Shown here piece by piece: positions 62,722 to 64,000 of a DNA stretch of 64,000 nucleotides. Source of the stretch: Actibacterium pelagium (GTDB lineage Bacteria; Pseudomonadota; Alphaproteobacteria; Rhodobacterales; Rhodobacteraceae). The stretch covers positions 1,512,583 through 1,576,582 of the forward strand of contig NZ_NSBU01000007.1 of the NCBI RefSeq assembly GCF_002285415.1. The letters are read 5' to 3'. Position numbers and translations under genes: made by a program. Position 1 is the stretch's first letter. Each line of letters opens with the position of its first letter. Below the pieces are notes generated by a model that did no database searches, was not told where the DNA came from, and saw only the letters and a list, made by a program, of their open reading frames with translations.

Positions 62722-63456
62722 TCAGATTCCCTTCTTACCGGTCACAGACTTGATCAGCATCGGCAGCGCGGCAAGCGCACATAGACCAAGAATGGGCAAA
62801 AGGATGTGGGGCTCGAAGATAACCCCAAGATTCGGGGTCTCTCCTTGGGCAAAAACCTCGCCCAGCCCTGCCCCGACAGAAGTATAGACCACCGCCCCCG
62901 GGATAATGCCAACAAAGGTCGAGATTACATAGCGGCGCAACGGCACCTCTAGAAAGGCAGGCAGCAGGTTCGCCACGAAGAAAGGCACCACCGGCACCAA
63001 CCGCATCAGGAACAGCATCGACCACTGGTTCTCGTCGATCCCATCCTTGATCGCTTTGATCTTCCCGTCAGAGCTTTCAAGCTTGGCCCCCAGATAGTCG
63101 CCCAGCCCCCAACGCGCGGCCAGAAAGATGCCCGTGGCCCCGACGGTGGCGCCAATCACGTTGAAAAGGGCCCCCGGGAAGGTCGCGAACAGAAAGCCGC
63201 CCGTCAGGGTCAGAATCGTCGCCCCGGGCAGCGAAAAGGCCACGGCCAACGCATAGATCAGGACAAAGGCCGCGACCGACAGCCCATAGTTGGCGTCCCG
63301 AAAGGCAATCAGCGCCTCGCGGTTAGCGGCCAGCGCCTGAAACGACAGATGATCCCGCAACGCGATGATTCCAATGACCGTCACCGCAGCAAACAGCGCC
63401 AGCGGCAATAGGTGCGTGCTTTTCTTCTGATCTTGGGTGGGCTGGTCCGTCATCAT
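62722..63456 (-). CDS. TVP38/TMEM64 (DedA-like/VTT) membrane protein
   Basis: A 244-residue membrane protein with about five spans and the SNARE-associated/VTT domain: AVAFSLPGATILTLTGGFLF, NVIGATVGATGIFLAARWGL, and MLFLMRLVPVVPFFVANLLP (the family F/YxxR and GG patterns). Such proteins move lipids or take part in membrane redox stress functions, unresolved in this group. ATGs at 63456 and 63453 are both possible. First gene of TVP38 - oxidoreductase - histidine kinase; divergent from rpmH. Confidence 0.88.
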   Translation of the reverse strand: MMTDQPTQDQKKSTHLLPLALFAAVTVIGIIALRDHLSFQALAANREALIAFRDANYGLSVAAFVLIYALAVAFSLPGATILTLTGGFLFATFPGALFNVIGATVGATGIFLAARWGLGDYLGAKLESSDGKIKAIKDGIDENQWSMLFLMRLVPVVPFFVANLLPAFLEVPLRRYVISTFVGIIPGAVVYTSVGAGLGEVFAQGETPNLGVIFEPHILLPILGLCALAALPMLIKSVTGKKGI

Positions 63457-63742
63457 GTCGCTTTCATCTTCCCGCTTGGGCTCATTGCGCTTAAGATGCG
63501 GTGTTCGGGCGGTTTGCAACAGCCCCCTCACGCTGCGTTGATCTCGGGTGATCCGAAAGGTGCGTTTTTGGTCCGTATGTTACGAAAGCGCGGCCTGACC
63601 GAAACTTTTCCCCCGAAATTGTTGCAGAAACCGCCGCGGATCAATTGACAGGGCGGCGCGGACCCCCTAAAGGACGGGCTTCGAACATATCGGCCTTCGA
63701 ATCCGTTCCGCGGGTTTGGGCCAGAAGACTGGAGCCAACGCG

Positions 63743-63877
63743 ATGAAACGCACTTATCAACCGAGCAACCTGGTTCGCAAGCGCCGCCACGGCTTCCGTG
63801 CGCGCATGGCAACCAAAGCCGGCCGCAAAATCCTGAACGCACGCCGCGCACGTGGCCGCAAGTCGCTGAGCGCATAA
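63743..63877 (+). CDS. rpmH: 50S ribosomal protein L34
   Basis: A 44-residue very basic protein opening [20 protein letters not shown] and ending ARGRKSLSA, diagnostic of bacterial L34. GGAG lies eight bases before the ATG at 63743. It is followed 22 bp later by rnpA in the conserved rpmH-rnpA order. The divergent 286-bp spacer to the TVP38 gene must hold its promoter. Confidence 0.98.
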
Positions 63878-63899
63878 GCGCCAGCTACAGGTTAGCGAC

Positions 63900-64000
63900 A
63901 TGACACCGCCGGAGGCGACCGCAGAAGGGAAGGTATCCCGGACCGCGGCACCGCGTCCGGCGGTTTCGCTTGTTCAAATGACAAAACGGTCGCAATTCCT
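63900..64000 (+). CDS. rnpA: Ribonuclease P protein component, 5' part (cut by window edge)
   Basis: The frame opens at ATG 63900 and runs off the right edge; 33 codons are visible. The first 25 residues are Pro/Ala-rich (MTPPEATAEG), as in other Rhodobacteraceae RnpA, and lead to MTKRSQFL, equivalent to the L.KR.EF motif at the start of the RnpA fold. Position right after rpmH supports the call. The protein helps RNase P RNA mature tRNA 5' ends. Confidence 0.85.
   Translation, partial: MTPPEATAEGKVSRTAAPRPAVSLVQMTKRSQF

Noticed and set aside
1-64000. CRISPR array or toxin-antitoxin defence island.
   Set aside because: No regularly spaced short repeats, no cas genes and no paired small toxin/antitoxin genes were seen.

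Overview
The window looks like a stretch of chromosome from a marine alphaproteobacterium of the Rhodobacteraceae (Roseobacter group). The grounds are the GC-rich codon usage, the ureDA-orf-BC-orf-EFG order facing urtABCDE, the form I aerobic CO dehydrogenase cluster with an MHYT-LytTR regulator, the bkd/leucine dehydrogenase block with its Lrp regulator, and the rpmH-rnpA pair at the right edge. This is a family-level reading only; no species is claimed.

Layout. 1-1.5 kb: a truncated sensor gene and a divergent LuxR-type response regulator. 1.5-8.2 kb: branched-chain amino acid breakdown (leucine dehydrogenase, E1 alpha, E1 beta and E2 of the branched-chain 2-oxoacid dehydrogenase, an aldehyde dehydrogenase) with a divergent Lrp/AsnC regulator. 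8.2-20 kb: a complete urease operon, including two unusual small extra genes, and the divergent urea ABC transporter urtABCDE. 20-32.6 kb: an orphan small lipoprotein, then a complete reductive pyrimidine pathway: PreT-PreA, dihydropyrimidinase, N-carbamoyl-beta-alanine amidohydrolase, an omega-amino-acid aminotransferase, an ABC importer and a RutR-like TetR regulator. 32.7-41.3 kb: a form I CO dehydrogenase cluster coxC-M-S-L-D-E-F-(30-aa peptide)-G, closed by a strong terminator. 41.4-44.9 kb: an SLC13-type transporter and an iron-sulfur photolyase that overlap tail to tail.

45.0-59.7 kb appears to be a genomic island of about 14.7 kb lying at the 3' end of a tRNA-Arg(ACG) gene. A perfect 16-bp direct repeat marks both ends: one copy overlaps the tRNA 3' end, the other lies just beyond the photolyase gene. 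The island carries decayed genes at both ends (a frameshifted phage/plasmid-type gene, a tcuA-tcuB deletion fusion, a gutted sugar-binding or LacI-like gene and an IS6-family transposase tail). Between them is an intact catabolic set: a branched-chain-type ABC importer with a LivM-LivG-LivF triple fusion, an aldehyde dehydrogenase, an SDR, a GST, a LysR regulator, a cupin, a ThDP-dependent enzyme and a flavoprotein dehydrogenase. No integrase is visible and the substrate is unknown.

59.7-64 kb returns to ordinary chromosome: tRNA-Arg, a TVP38 membrane protein - disulfide oxidoreductase - histidine kinase operon, rpmH and the start of rnpA.

How the parts may work together (inference): urea uptake and hydrolysis, and pyrimidine uptake and reductive breakdown, both supply ammonium and sit side by side; branched-chain amino acid oxidation and CO oxidation supply carbon and energy. 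The most novel material is the island system, the 30-residue Cys-Cys peptide in the cox operon, and the small His-rich protein between ureA and ureB.
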